Position numbers and translations under genes: made by a program. DNA of 64,000 nt from Pedobacter sp. Leaf41 (GTDB taxonomy: Bacteria > Bacteroidota > Bacteroidia > Sphingobacteriales > Sphingobacteriaceae). Position 1 is the stretch's first letter. The number at the start of each line of letters is the position of its first letter. Shown one piece after another: positions 38,478 to 48,567 of this stretch. Location of the stretch: positions 52,982 through 116,981 of the forward strand of contig NZ_LMLE01000006.1 in NCBI RefSeq assembly GCF_001422545.1. The letters are read 5' to 3'. The notes under the pieces were generated by a model. It was not told the origin of the DNA. It searched no databases and saw nothing but the letters and a program-made list of their open reading frames with translations.

Positions 38478-38506
38478 TTGTAAAATTATTGATCTCGGTA
38501 TTTTTG
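38478..38506 (+). promoter_or_regulatory. Promoter of the DUF4136 lipoprotein gene
   Basis: TTG at 38478-38480, an 18-bp spacer and TATTTTTG at 38499-38506 (perfect TAnnTTTG), 55 bp before the ATG. Confidence 0.55.
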
Positions 38507-38561
38507 TATATACAAAATCACTATATTTATTTCAGGTTATTCAAATAAAAACAACGCACAA

Positions 38562-39128
38562 ATGAAAACATTTAAAACACTACTAATGATATTTACAGTC
38601 GTATTTGCATTAACAGGATGTTCGAGTCTTCGGACAGCATCCGACTACGATAAAAACGTAGATTTCAGCACCTATAAAACTTACAATTTCTACGACAAAG
38701 GAATTGAGCGGGTAAGGCTTAATAATCTTGATAAACGCAGATTGATGGCTGCTGTAGAAGCTGAAATGAACGCAAAAGGATTTGTTAAGGCTGATAAACC
38801 TAGTATGCTGGTAAACCTTGTTGTGGTAGGAAGAGAAAAAACTGACGTGTACAACTCTGGCTTTGGTGGTTGGGGTTGGGGCGGCGGCTGGGGCTGGCGT
38901 GGTGGCTGGGGAGGCTGGGGTTGGGGCGGTGGTCCAACTTATGTTAACCAATACATAGAAGGAACCATCATTATCGACTTTTTAGATCCTGACAAAAAAA
39001 TATTATTTTGGCATGGAAGAGGCTCTGGCTTTAACCTTGATAATTTAAATAAACGAGAAGAAAGATTGTATACAGGCGTAAGAGAAATTTTGGCGCAGTA
39101 TCCGCCAAATGCACTTGCAGCTAAATAA
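38562..39128 (+). CDS. DUF4136 lipoprotein
   Basis: A 188-residue lipoprotein with lipobox ALTGCSS (Cys20). The DUF4136 domain is visible as DYDKNVDFSTYKTYNFYDKG and IIIDFLDPDKKILFWHGRG. A Gly/Trp-rich loop (about residues 106-125, GFGGWGWGGGWGW..) is inserted between its two halves; the repeat-like codons suggest slippage-driven length variation. Function unknown; likely in the periplasm or outer membrane. Confidence 0.85.
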   Translation: MKTFKTLLMIFTVVFALTGCSSLRTASDYDKNVDFSTYKTYNFYDKGIERVRLNNLDKRRLMAAVEAEMNAKGFVKADKPSMLVNLVVVGREKTDVYNSGFGGWGWGGGWGWRGGWGGWGWGGGPTYVNQYIEGTIIIDFLDPDKKILFWHGRGSGFNLDNLNKREERLYTGVREILAQYPPNALAAK

Positions 39129-40334
39129 TTAGCTTAAAACTTTTTGATAGCAATGCATTAATTGCTGCGTTACTAGAGGGCTGTTGAATTTTTGAACAAA
39201 TTCCAGCCCTTTTTGTTTCATCTCGTTTTGTAGCGTTGAAGACGATAACACCTGAGTTATTGCTGCTGATAAACCTTCGGGATCATTGGGGTTGACATAA
39301 ATACTGTCTGGCCCGCCAGCTTCTTCTAAACAAGAACCAATCGCCGCAATTGTGGGTATTCCAGAATACAGGGCTTCTATAATGGGGATCCCAAATCCTT
39401 CATAAAAAGAGGGGTAAACGAATACACTAGCCATTTGGTAGATGCCTGGCAAATCTGCAAAAGGAATGTTCTTAAGGAAAATAATTCTGTCGCTCAATCT
39501 TAAAAGCTTAATTTCCTTTTCTACTTCTTTAAAATAGGTTGTTTTCTTTCCTATCACTACCAGCTTATATTCTTCGTTCACATCTTTAAGTGCTTGGACA
39601 ATCAGTTTGAGGTTTTTCCGATTTTCAATGGTGCCAACATTTAATAAGTATTTGTGAGGTAATTTATAAGTGGTTCGGATTTTATCAAGTGTAGTTTGAG
39701 GAAAGGGCGTTTTAAAACTATCATCGCAACTTTGATAAATGACTTCAATTTTTTCAGGATTTATGCCGTAAAATTCAATGATGTCTGCCTTCGTTTTTTC
39801 GCTTATTGCGATGATTTGATCAGCTCTTTTACAGGCAGATCTGCTCTTCCATTCGTACAATTTCCGATCGATAAATTTATAGTACTGTGGGAAACGAAGG
39901 AAGATTAAATCGTGAATTGTAACAATGGATTTGATTTTTGTATGCTGAATAGCGAAAGGAATTTCATGACTTAGGCCATGGAAAATCTGAACTTTATCTC
40001 TCAGTAAATCTTTCAGAATATTTAGTGAGCGCCACAAAAAGGTTCCGTTTATTGGTAGTTTAAGCTGAATGTTTTCCACTTCGAAAAAAGCATCTATCTG
40101 CCTTGAAGATTTTACTTTTGGCGAATAAACAAGGTATTGGTTTTCAGGAAATTGTTTGGATAAGGCTTCAATTAACGATCGGCTATAATTGCCTAAGCCT
40201 GTTAAATTATTCGCAGCCCGTTTACCGTCGAAACCAATTCGGAGTTTAATGTTTAAAGTTGAAAGTTGAAAGTTCTCTTGCAGAGAAATCAAACTTTCGC
40301 GATTTTCTTGCACCATATTACCTTCCACTTTCAA
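39129..40334 (-). CDS. Glycosyltransferase family 4 (GT-B)
   Basis: A 401-residue GT-B glycosyltransferase. N-terminal acceptor half with IGFDGKRAANNLTGLGNYSR; C-terminal donor-binding half with KYLLNVGTIENRKNLKLIV and the EGFGIPIIEALYSGIPTIA motif holding the donor sugar nucleotide. The family homology begins at about residue 31 (LRIGFDGKR). The first 30 residues are partly encoded by a 7-bp-period repeat, so the true start is uncertain (ATG 40334, ATG 40316 or a later non-ATG codon). No polysaccharide cluster is nearby; product unknown. Confidence 0.88.
   Translation of the reverse strand: MKVEGNMVQENRESLISLQENFQLSTLNIKLRIGFDGKRAANNLTGLGNYSRSLIEALSKQFPENQYLVYSPKVKSSRQIDAFFEVENIQLKLPINGTFLWRSLNILKDLLRDKVQIFHGLSHEIPFAIQHTKIKSIVTIHDLIFLRFPQYYKFIDRKLYEWKSRSACKRADQIIAISEKTKADIIEFYGINPEKIEVIYQSCDDSFKTPFPQTTLDKIRTTYKLPHKYLLNVGTIENRKNLKLIVQALKDVNEEYKLVVIGKKTTYFKEVEKEIKLLRLSDRIIFLKNIPFADLPGIYQMASVFVYPSFYEGFGIPIIEALYSGIPTIAAIGSCLEEAGGPDSIYVNPNDPEGLSAAITQVLSSSTLQNEMKQKGLEFVQKFNSPLVTQQLMHCYQKVLS
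40255..40275. repeat. 7-bp-period repeat (AAAGTTG)x3 in the glycosyltransferase 5' end
   Basis: AAAGTTG, AAAGTTG, AAAGTTC in tandem, inside the predicted N-terminal extension of the glycosyltransferase. Same 7-bp periodicity as 13235-13255, 13486-13527 and 61271-61305. Confidence 0.8.
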
Positions 40335-40348
40335 CTCTTAACTAATTA

Positions 40349-41167
40349 CTATACTGCTACATTGTTTTCTCTCAACGCATCGTTAAGTGAAGTCTTTTTA
40401 TCTGTGCTTTCTTTACGTTTACCAATAATTAAAGCACATGGAACTTGATAATCTCCTGATGGGAATTTTTTAGTATAGCTTCCTGGAATTACAACTGAAC
40501 GAGCTGGAACGATACCTTTATATTCGATAGGAGTTGGGCCAGTTACATCAATGATCTTAGTCGATGCAGTTAAAACCACGTTTGCACCAAGAACTGCTTC
40601 TCTTTCTACTTTTACACCTTCCACTACAATGGCTCTCGATCCTAAAAACGCATCATCCTCAATAATTACCGGAGCAGCCTGTACAGGTTCTAAAACACCA
40701 CCAATACCAACTCCACCGCTTAAGTGAACCCGTTTTCCGATTTGTGCACATGAACCAACAGTAGCCCAGGTATCAACCATGGTACCTTCATCAACATACG
40801 CACCGATATTTACATAAGATGGCATCATGATAACACCCTTAGCCAAAAACGAACCGTAACGAGCACTTGCCATTGGCACCACACGAACTCCAGTTGCTTT
40901 GTAATCGGTTTTTAAGTCCATTTTATCGTGGTAAACAAATGGCCCGCTTTTTATTTCCTTCATCTCGCGAATTGGGAAATATAAAATTACCGCTTTCTTT
41001 ACCCATTCATTAATGCCCCAAGAGTTCAAAACTGGTTCAGCAACACGAATTTCACCCTTATCTAATCCTAAAATTACGGTTTCAATAGCTTCGCAATAGT
41101 TGCTGTACTTTAAAAGAGTTCTGTCTTCCCAAGCGGCTTCAATTAATTTCTTTAAATCTGAATACAT
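40349..41167 (-). CDS. dapD: Tetrahydrodipicolinate N-succinyltransferase
   Basis: A 272-residue DapD that succinylates tetrahydrodipicolinate in the succinylase branch of lysine and diaminopimelate synthesis. The N-terminal helical domain is followed by a left-handed beta-helix of hexapeptide repeats (VNIGAYVDEGTMVDTWATVG and SCAQIGKRVHLSGGVGIGGV), and the C-terminal part ends KSTDKKTSLNDALRE-like (KRKESTDKKTSLNDALREN). Length and motifs are typical. Likely single-gene; 14 bp before the glycosyltransferase start, so the two may be one transcript. Confidence 0.95.
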   Translation of the reverse strand: MYSDLKKLIEAAWEDRTLLKYSNYCEAIETVILGLDKGEIRVAEPVLNSWGINEWVKKAVILYFPIREMKEIKSGPFVYHDKMDLKTDYKATGVRVVPMASARYGSFLAKGVIMMPSYVNIGAYVDEGTMVDTWATVGSCAQIGKRVHLSGGVGIGGVLEPVQAAPVIIEDDAFLGSRAIVVEGVKVEREAVLGANVVLTASTKIIDVTGPTPIEYKGIVPARSVVIPGSYTKKFPSGDYQVPCALIIGKRKESTDKKTSLNDALRENNVAV

Positions 41168-41355
41168 GATGTTTTTAAATTTTACGCAAAATAACTCAAT
41201 TTTTTTGGTTTTTTAGATTTTTAGGTGTTTGGTTTTTTTTGATCAGTTTGGTGGTTTCGTTTTTAGTTTAGGTTGCTTAACTTTGGTTTTTATAAGTTGC
41301 AGACTTGGATTTTTAGGATATGCACCTTGTAAACAACACCAACTAACAAAGCATC

Positions 41356-41757
41356 ATGGCGGAAACGGAAAAACTTAGGATAGATAAATACTTGTGGGCG
41401 ATTAGGTTGTTTAAAACTCGAAGCCTGGCTACTGAAGCTTGTAAAGCTGGCCGTGTGAAATTAAAAGGGCAAAATATAAAGCCTTCAGCTATCGTGAAGA
41501 TTGGCGATGTTTATCAGGTATCAAAAGGAATAGAAAAGAAAGTGATTGAAGTTGTTGATTTTTCTTATAACAGAACAGATTCACCAACTGCCTTAACTAA
41601 ATACAAAGATCTAACACCGCTAGAGGAAACCAATGCTTTTAAATCAGCATTTCACTCGCCTAACTTAAAGCGAGATCGGGGAACTGGCCGACCAACTAAA
41701 AAAGACCGGAGAGAGACTGATGACTTAATTAGTGGTTTGTTTGATGATGAAGATTAA
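41356..41757 (+). CDS. hslR: S4-domain RNA-binding protein, Hsp15-like
   Basis: A 133-residue S4-domain protein. The N-terminal S4 fold (LRIDKYLWAIRLFKTRSLAT, ACKAGRVKLKGQNIKPS) matches Hsp15/HslR, which binds 50S subunits carrying nascent peptidyl-tRNA after heat-induced stalling. The C-terminal tail is basic then acidic (KRDRGTGRPTKKDRRETDDL). Convergent with the EcsC-type gene, sharing a 4-bp overlap at the stops. Confidence 0.85.
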   Translation: MAETEKLRIDKYLWAIRLFKTRSLATEACKAGRVKLKGQNIKPSAIVKIGDVYQVSKGIEKKVIEVVDFSYNRTDSPTALTKYKDLTPLEETNAFKSAFHSPNLKRDRGTGRPTKKDRRETDDLISGLFDDED

Positions 41758-42524
41758 CTAATTTTCAAATTCTGATTTTCAGTTTCGTCAGTACTTATTA
41801 TTGCATACTGCAAGCTGAAAAAACGCATTCTATAGCTCATCATAGCAGTTTTTCCTAACTTATCGATCAATTTGTAATTTGCAACCGCACCCACTGCAGC
41901 ACCAACAAATGGTAGCATTTGAGCCAGCTTAGCCAAGTCAATATAATCTCGGTATTGCTGCTGAAAGGTAAGCCAGTCAAATTCATCGATATTTGTTGGA
42001 AGTTGATGTGCTTTATTATCCCAATCCTGCATTTTAACAAAAATATTTTGGCTCTCTTCTTTACTAGAAAATGCCAGTTGAAAAATGTGAAGGATAAATA
42101 AACGCTCGCGATAATCTTTGACATCGTAACCATAAACGGCAGCAATATCGAAAAGCATTTTCATCTTAATGCCCAGCAATAGAGGAAAATCAGCTAAGCT
42201 CATCAAGAATCCTCCTGCTCCTGTAATTCCACCTTCTGCTGCTCCTGTTTTCTTATAACTTTCGATTTTCTGTTTAATTAATGCTTCTCGATGCATCAAT
42301 GTCAAATCGGTTAATGGTTTCGAAGTGGTAAATGTAGAACCAAAAAGTACGGCTTTAACCATTTGTTTTATTGCTGTGGTTATCGCATTGTGAACTTTAT
42401 CAGGGATATAACTGTTAATTTTTTTTTGAACAGAATTAGTCACTTTATTAAAAAGTGATGGCTTTTGTAAAATTTTAAATTTCCAGAAATCAACTTCACT
42501 CGTTATTTTTTGTTCATAATTCAT
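41754..42524 (-). CDS. EcsC-family protein
   Basis: A 256-residue protein of the EcsC family (unknown activity, named after the B. subtilis ecs operon). The central segment GGITGAGGFLMSLADFPLLL is a glycine-rich amphipathic helix, and a second hydrophobic stretch LPFVGAAVGAVANYKLIDKL lies near the C-terminus. Suggests peripheral membrane association. No Ecs ABC transporter is next to it. Confidence 0.82.
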   Translation of the reverse strand: MNYEQKITSEVDFWKFKILQKPSLFNKVTNSVQKKINSYIPDKVHNAITTAIKQMVKAVLFGSTFTTSKPLTDLTLMHREALIKQKIESYKKTGAAEGGITGAGGFLMSLADFPLLLGIKMKMLFDIAAVYGYDVKDYRERLFILHIFQLAFSSKEESQNIFVKMQDWDNKAHQLPTNIDEFDWLTFQQQYRDYIDLAKLAQMLPFVGAAVGAVANYKLIDKLGKTAMMSYRMRFFSLQYAIISTDETENQNLKIS

Positions 42525-42605
42525 ATTTGAGTCTGTTGCAAAAATTGTTCCTTAAATTTTTAATTCTTTATTGATGTTTTAAGTTCAACTTTAAGTCTAT
42601 TTATC

Positions 42606-42810
42606 CATGAAATCATTACAGGGTTCTTAAGACAAGAAGATTTGCATGTATTTGTGGATGCTAAAACACTGCAAGATTTGACGTATTAAGTGCTTACATA
42701 AAAGAAGGAATTCAGATTAAATTTATTATCGGCGACGAAAACAGTTTCAGCAAAAAGCTGAACCTGGTTTTTAAAAATCTATTTTCATTGCTGAATTGCC
42801 CCAGAGTTTA
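42606..42810 (+). pseudogene. Possible remnant of a frameshifted gene
   Basis: Two short plus-strand segments read as a protein fragment: HEIITGFLRQEDLHVFVDAK (42606 on) and, after a one-base frame change near 42685, VLSAYIKEGIQIKFIIGDEN to about 42810. No start codon or family could be assigned. The end overlaps the 3' end of guaD on the other strand. May be a decayed gene or chance; weak call. Confidence 0.3.
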
Positions 42811-43247
42811 AATGCTTGCATCGCTTCATCTCGCATCATTTGTACCACAGGTAACGACCGTTTATTCATTGGCTTTTCCAGTTCTTCGTAAATAAACTTA
42901 TCGCTGAAGCCGTTATTTTCTGCGTCAACTTTGGTGTTGGCAAAATAAATTGTTTTAATCCGAGACCAATAGATGGCTCCTAAACACATTGGGCAAGGTT
43001 CGCAACTCGTATAAATTACACAACCACTTAAATCGAAAGTGTTTAATTTCTGGCAGGCTAAACGAATGACCGAAACTTCAGCATGTGCTGTTGGATCATT
43101 GGTAGAAGTAACTTTATTGGCCGAGCCGGCAACAAATTTTCCATCTTTCACAATTACCGCTCCAAATGGGGTACCAATACTTTCTGTAACATTTTGTATC
43201 GATAGCGCAATAGCCATGCGCATAAATTCTTCGTGATCGTTTTTCAT
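42771..43247 (-). CDS. guaD: Guanine deaminase (cytidine-deaminase fold)
   Basis: A 158-residue zinc deaminase. His55 in PTAHAEVSVIR with Glu57 as proton shuttle and Cys85/Cys88 in TSCEPCPMCLGAIYW form the zinc site. The C-terminal NNGFSDKFIYEELEKPMNKR closely resembles Bacillus subtilis guanine deaminase, distinguishing it from tRNA adenosine deaminase TadA. It deaminates guanine to xanthine in purine salvage. The ompH-type gene upstream on the same strand ends in a terminator, so guaD is probably a separate unit. Confidence 0.88.
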   Translation of the reverse strand: MKNDHEEFMRMAIALSIQNVTESIGTPFGAVIVKDGKFVAGSANKVTSTNDPTAHAEVSVIRLACQKLNTFDLSGCVIYTSCEPCPMCLGAIYWSRIKTIYFANTKVDAENNGFSDKFIYEELEKPMNKRSLPVVQMMRDEAMQAFKLWGNSAMKIDF

Positions 43248-43265
43248 GATAAATATTTAAGCAAA

Positions 43266-43295
43266 AAAAATGCCCCGATGAATCGGGGCATTTTT
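43266..43295. terminator. Bidirectional terminator of the OmpH-like gene
   Basis: GC-rich stem ATGCCCCGAT / ATCGGGGCAT with A- and T-runs on opposite sides. Confidence 0.85.
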
Positions 43296-43312
43296 ATATT
43301 TCTACTTCAAAT

Positions 43313-43912
43313 TTATTTCTTGCTGTATTGAGCGTTTAAGCCTTTAATCACTTCTGATGTTACATCTAAAGTTTCATCAGCAAATAAAATAGCGCTGTTC
43401 CCTTTAGAGTAGGTTAAAACCATTTTATAGCCTTTTTCTTTCGCATAACCTTTTAAATAGTCAGCAACTTTATCATAAAGTTTTTCGTTTTCGGCAGCTT
43501 GCTCGTTTTGTAACGCTGCACCAGCATTTTGTTGGTAAGATTGTAATTCTTGTTGTTTACGACCTAAACGTTCTTCAGTCGATTTACGTTGATCAGCAGA
43601 TAAAGTTTGAGCAGATTGTTGGTATTGAGCCAACTCTCTTTGAAAAGCCTGACCTTTAGCTTGCATATCGGCCTGAGCATTTTTAGTTTTACCTTCAAAT
43701 TTTACTTTCAAATCTTTGAAGTATTCATATTTAGTTAATAAAGAATCAGAGTTGACGTAAACAATTTTTTCGCTCGGCGCTACTGCTGCTGTGGTGCTAT
43801 CTGTTTTCTTAGTTTCAGTTGTTTTAGCGTCTTTGTTTTGACATGCAGAAAATGCTGTAATTAAAGCAGCAGTCGCAAATAAACCAAAGGTTTTAAAGGT
43901 TCTTCTTTCCAT
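43313..43912 (-). CDS. OmpH/Skp-family lipoprotein
   Basis: A 199-residue lipoprotein (lipobox ITAFSACQNK, Cys24) with a Skp/OmpH-like body: KIVYVNSDSLLTKYEYFKDL, a long coiled coil (about residues 65-155, rich in Gln, Glu, Lys) and a C-terminal YLKGYAKEKGYKMVLTYSKG. Skp chaperones carry outer-membrane proteins through the periplasm; lipidation is a common variant in Bacteroidota. A TTG-N19-TATCTTTG promoter precedes it. Confidence 0.85.
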   Translation of the reverse strand: MERRTFKTFGLFATAALITAFSACQNKDAKTTETKKTDSTTAAVAPSEKIVYVNSDSLLTKYEYFKDLKVKFEGKTKNAQADMQAKGQAFQRELAQYQQSAQTLSADQRKSTEERLGRKQQELQSYQQNAGAALQNEQAAENEKLYDKVADYLKGYAKEKGYKMVLTYSKGNSAILFADETLDVTSEVIKGLNAQYSKK

Positions 43913-43932
43913 TATTGTTTAATAAATTTCAG

Positions 43933-43962
43933 CAAAGATAAAAATGATAATTAAGTATGCAA
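43933..43962 (-). promoter_or_regulatory. Promoter of the OmpH-like gene
   Basis: On the minus strand: TTG at 43962-43960, a 19-bp spacer and TATCTTTG at 43940-43933, 20 bp before the ATG. Very good match to the phylum consensus. Confidence 0.65.
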
Positions 43963-44133
43963 TAAATAGTTTCTGCCCATAAACTTTTCAATTATAATCG
44001 TTTATAGGTTGATTTAACGAAGTTTAGTTGTCAATTATTATTTGAAAAGCAAATGTGGTGTTCTGTTTTAAAGCTTGTCCCGCCAGCCGCTTTACCTCTC
44101 CCGATAAAAAAAATCGGGAGACGTGTTCGCTTT
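43963..44133. other. Intergenic stretch before the inverted-repeat element
   Basis: AT-rich, with a small hairpin CTCCCGAT..ATCGGGAG around 44097-44120. No gene is supported; short frames here and in the following element are repeat-derived. Confidence 0.4.
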
Positions 44134-44135
44134 TG

Positions 44136-44588
44136 TCGGGTTTAAGTGGCGCTGGTAGTGCTTAAATTTATGGTTGCAGGGTTCAAAATCTAAGAAACGT
44201 TTCAAAGAATATGAATTCAATTGTTGTTTTTTCGCAGGAAACGTTCCTAAGGAACGAAAAAATGCGTTGTCTGTTTCTCTTGTCAATGAAACATTTTCTG
44301 CCGAGGAAACGTTCCTACGGAACGAAAATACGTTGCTTGCTTTTTTAGTACCTCAATTAAGGCTTATACCATCATTTAAATATTGTAAGCAACTCTAGCA
44401 AATTGAAATGTGATCATGTCACCAACGCTGTTATTTAAACAGTTCCGTCGTCCCATCAGAACGTCTCCTCGGTATAAAAAGAATAAAGATTTGGTATTTC
44501 GTTCTGTAGGAACGTTTCATGTGTTTGACGAGGTTTAATTCGAATTTTTGTTCTTGATAGTTGCAGATTTTAGCCACCTAAACCCGAT
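44136..44588. repeat. Inverted-repeat-bounded non-coding element upstream of gyrB
   Basis: Ends are near-inverted copies: TCGGGTTTAAGTGGC at 44136-44150 and TAGCCACCTAAACCCGAT at 44571-44588. Inside are two direct copies of a motif with palindrome CGTTCCTAAGGAACG (44242-44256) or CGTTCCTACGGAACG (44310-44324), one inverted copy (44497-44519) and a degenerate inverted copy (about 44450-44474). No transposase, so a MITE-like or palindrome-rich element. Confidence 0.65.
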
Positions 44589-44710
44589 GAAAATGGAAAG
44601 CGCTCAATTCTTCATTGAGCCTTGTAATAAACAGCGGGACTGACATCTATTGGAAGAGCTGATTTTGCTTTCCAAATCCTCATTTAAATGCCCGATAAGC
44701 CGTTTTATAG

Positions 44711-44742
44711 ATAAGTTTTTAACCTCTTAAAACTTATCCACA
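44711..44742 (+). promoter_or_regulatory. Inverted repeat with DnaA box upstream of gyrB
   Basis: ATAAGTTTT (44711-44719) and AAAACTTAT (44729-44737) form a perfect 9-bp inverted repeat. The right arm overlaps TTATCCACA (44734-44742), a perfect DnaA box. It lies just ahead of the gyrB promoter, an operator-like position. Confidence 0.45.
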
Positions 44743-44768
44743 TATTAGTTTAATTGCCAAAATTTCCG

Positions 44769-44776
44769 TATTTTTG
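44769..44776 (+). promoter_or_regulatory. gyrB promoter -7 element
   Basis: TATTTTTG (perfect TAnnTTTG) 24 bp before the gyrB ATG. The same octamer is found at 38499 and 60612. The -33 box is unclear. Confidence 0.5.
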
Positions 44777-44797
44777 ATACTTATAGTTTTTAATTAA

Positions 44798-46759
<1,962 letters not shown>

Positions 46760-46790
46760 ATAAGCTGAAACACTAAAGTTCAAAGGCAAG

Positions 46791-46830
46791 AAAAAACCCT
46801 CTTCAAGATTAATTTTGAAGAGGGTTTTTT
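46791..46830. terminator. Bidirectional terminator between gyrB and a lipoprotein gene
   Basis: Long perfect stem AACCCTCTTCAA / TTGAAGAGGGTT with A- and T-runs. Confidence 0.92.
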
Positions 46831-46848
46831 TATAGACTTAAATCGGAA

Positions 46849-47262
46849 TTACATTTTTGTTACTTGCAGCTTTACCGTTTTTGGCACAACCGCTTTTTCA
46901 AAAGTATTGTATGGATTTACTTCAACAAGTTTAACGGTGTAATTTACGCTTGCAACACTGAAAGTTTGCTGATCTGATAGGCCGACTTTGTTACAATCTC
47001 CGCCAATGCACAGCGTTAAATCTTTGGTTTCGCCATTAACTTTTACCGAGAGCTGCGCCTCAGCCTTACCAGCGGTAATACAGTCTGCATTTGGAGGACA
47101 TCGGTTATCGTTGATGTTGGTTACTGTGACGTTTGCAGAATTAACCATCTGCGATTTGTTCAATGCAAATTCGATGCTTGAGTTGGTTTCTAGGTTCTTT
47201 TTCTTGCAACCGAAACTGGTTAATAAAACTGAAAGGAGGATGTAGCTAAGCGTTTTCATCAT
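46849..47262 (-). CDS. Small Cys-containing lipoprotein
   Basis: A 137-residue lipoprotein (LLTSFGCKKK, Cys19). Four further cysteines occur as two pairs, NRCPPNADCITAG and LCIGGDCNK, likely disulphides in the periplasm. The RCP..C.(T/W)AG(K/E)A pattern is shared by a family of small Bacteroidota lipoproteins of unknown function. Convergent with gyrB and separated from it by a strong terminator. Confidence 0.7.
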   Translation of the reverse strand: MMKTLSYILLSVLLTSFGCKKKNLETNSSIEFALNKSQMVNSANVTVTNINDNRCPPNADCITAGKAEAQLSVKVNGETKDLTLCIGGDCNKVGLSDQQTFSVASVNYTVKLVEVNPYNTFEKAVVPKTVKLQVTKM

Positions 47263-47313
47263 TGTTGTTCTTGTTTTATTGGTAAAACGAAACTGACATT
47301 AAAAATGCTACAA

Positions 47314-48114
47314 TTATACCGAAATCCATTCAGTTCCGAGTAAGGGGCTAATAAAATCAGTTCTAGGTTCTAGGTTTAAGTAGGGGTAGGTTACTTTTGA
47401 TAAATACAATCCGGTTGGGTGCGCTGGCAATGATAATTTTGATGCTTGCAGGGTGATCAGGTCATTTTCAAACTCATCGACACTCAGCTCATTTTTACCT
47501 ACCATTAAAATTTTACCCATCGTAATGCGAATCATTTTGCCGAGAAAACGGTTGCTCGCAATGTGAAACCGGAAACGATCTCCTTTCGGATTTACGGATA
47601 AATCGGCTTCCATTACATTGCAGATGGTATGTTCATACTTGTCTGGATGAGTACAAAAAGCCCTGTAATCTTTATATTTTGGCAGAAGCTTTACCACAGC
47701 TTTCATTTTATCAAAATTAAGATCATTGACCTGATAAAATGAACTCTGTGTACTCAGAAAAGGATCTTTGTAGGTGTGTACAAAATAATCGTACTTGCGT
47801 TGAACGGCATCAAAACGGGCGTGTGGCTTGCCTTCCATTTTGATAATGTCGAACACAGCAATGTTATAGGGAAGTGCTTTATTTAGGATATACAGCAAAT
47901 CAAAATCAATCGTTTTTTCTATATCTGCATGAAAAAAAAATTGACTTGCATGAACATGAGCGTCCGTTCTTCCACAGCCATTAATAGCAATTGGCAACTT
48001 TAATATTTTAGAAAGGGTTTGCTCAATAACCTCTTGTACACTTTTAACGCCAGGTTGTTTCTGCCAACCACTAAAGTACTGTCCTTGATATGCAATGTGA
48101 AAGAAATACCTCAT
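47314..48114 (-). CDS. truA: tRNA pseudouridine synthase A
   Basis: A 266-residue TruA that makes pseudouridine at positions 38-40 of many tRNAs. The start is set at MRYFFHIAYQGQYFSGWQKQ, the family N-terminus; the frame opens 15 bp earlier. Catalytic Asp51 is in NGCGRTDAHVHASQ, and RAFCTHPD and RFLGKMIRITMG follow. Divergent from the YchJ-like gene. Confidence 0.95.
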   Translation of the reverse strand: MRYFFHIAYQGQYFSGWQKQPGVKSVQEVIEQTLSKILKLPIAINGCGRTDAHVHASQFFFHADIEKTIDFDLLYILNKALPYNIAVFDIIKMEGKPHARFDAVQRKYDYFVHTYKDPFLSTQSSFYQVNDLNFDKMKAVVKLLPKYKDYRAFCTHPDKYEHTICNVMEADLSVNPKGDRFRFHIASNRFLGKMIRITMGKILMVGKNELSVDEFENDLITLQASKLSLPAHPTGLYLSKVTYPYLNLEPRTDFISPLLGTEWISV

Positions 48115-48192
48115 TATTTTCGAGTGCAATTTTACGGAAATTTTAGCAGAGGAAATATTTAATCCTAAATTTGTTCGTTAATCAAAAGCCAA

Positions 48193-48567
48193 ATGATGAT
48201 TTGTCCCTGTGGAACGGAACTAGAATATGAAAATTGCTGCCAGCCATACCATTTAAAAGTTACCAATGCGCCAACAGCCGAGATGCTTATGCGTTCTCGA
48301 TATTCGGCCTTTGTTGTAGCAGATGCAGATTACCTTTTTGAAACTACGCACATCAGTAAACGTAAAGGAAATTCGAAAGATGCTTATCTAAAAAGTGCTA
48401 AAAACACTAAATGGCTAAAGCTAGAAATTATTTCAGAAACGTATGATAAAGTTGAATTCAAGGCCTATTATTTGAATAGCAGATTTCAAACTGAAGTGCT
48501 CCATGAAAAATCGAACTTCAAATTGGAAGAAGGGAAATGGTATTATGTTGATGGTGTTTTTTATTAA
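48193..48567 (+). CDS. YchJ-family SEC-C motif protein
   Basis: A 124-residue YchJ/UPF0225-like protein. The N-terminal SEC-C zinc motif is CPCGTELEYENCCQPYH (C-x-C...CC/H). The rest is an NTF2-like domain: MLMRSRYSAFVVADADYLFE and FKLEEGKWYYVDG. Function unknown; the family is widespread. It ends in a 4-bp overlap with the convergent gene at 48564. Confidence 0.85.
   Translation: MMICPCGTELEYENCCQPYHLKVTNAPTAEMLMRSRYSAFVVADADYLFETTHISKRKGNSKDAYLKSAKNTKWLKLEIISETYDKVEFKAYYLNSRFQTEVLHEKSNFKLEEGKWYYVDGVFY

Noticed and set aside
44092..44398. Short ORFs on both strands upstream of gyrB
   Set aside because: They coincide with palindromic repeat DNA and have no protein-like features.
44734..44742. 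Origin of replication at the DnaA box near gyrB
   Set aside because: A single box without a cluster, AT-rich unwinding element or dnaA gene is insufficient; kept only as a possible regulatory site.
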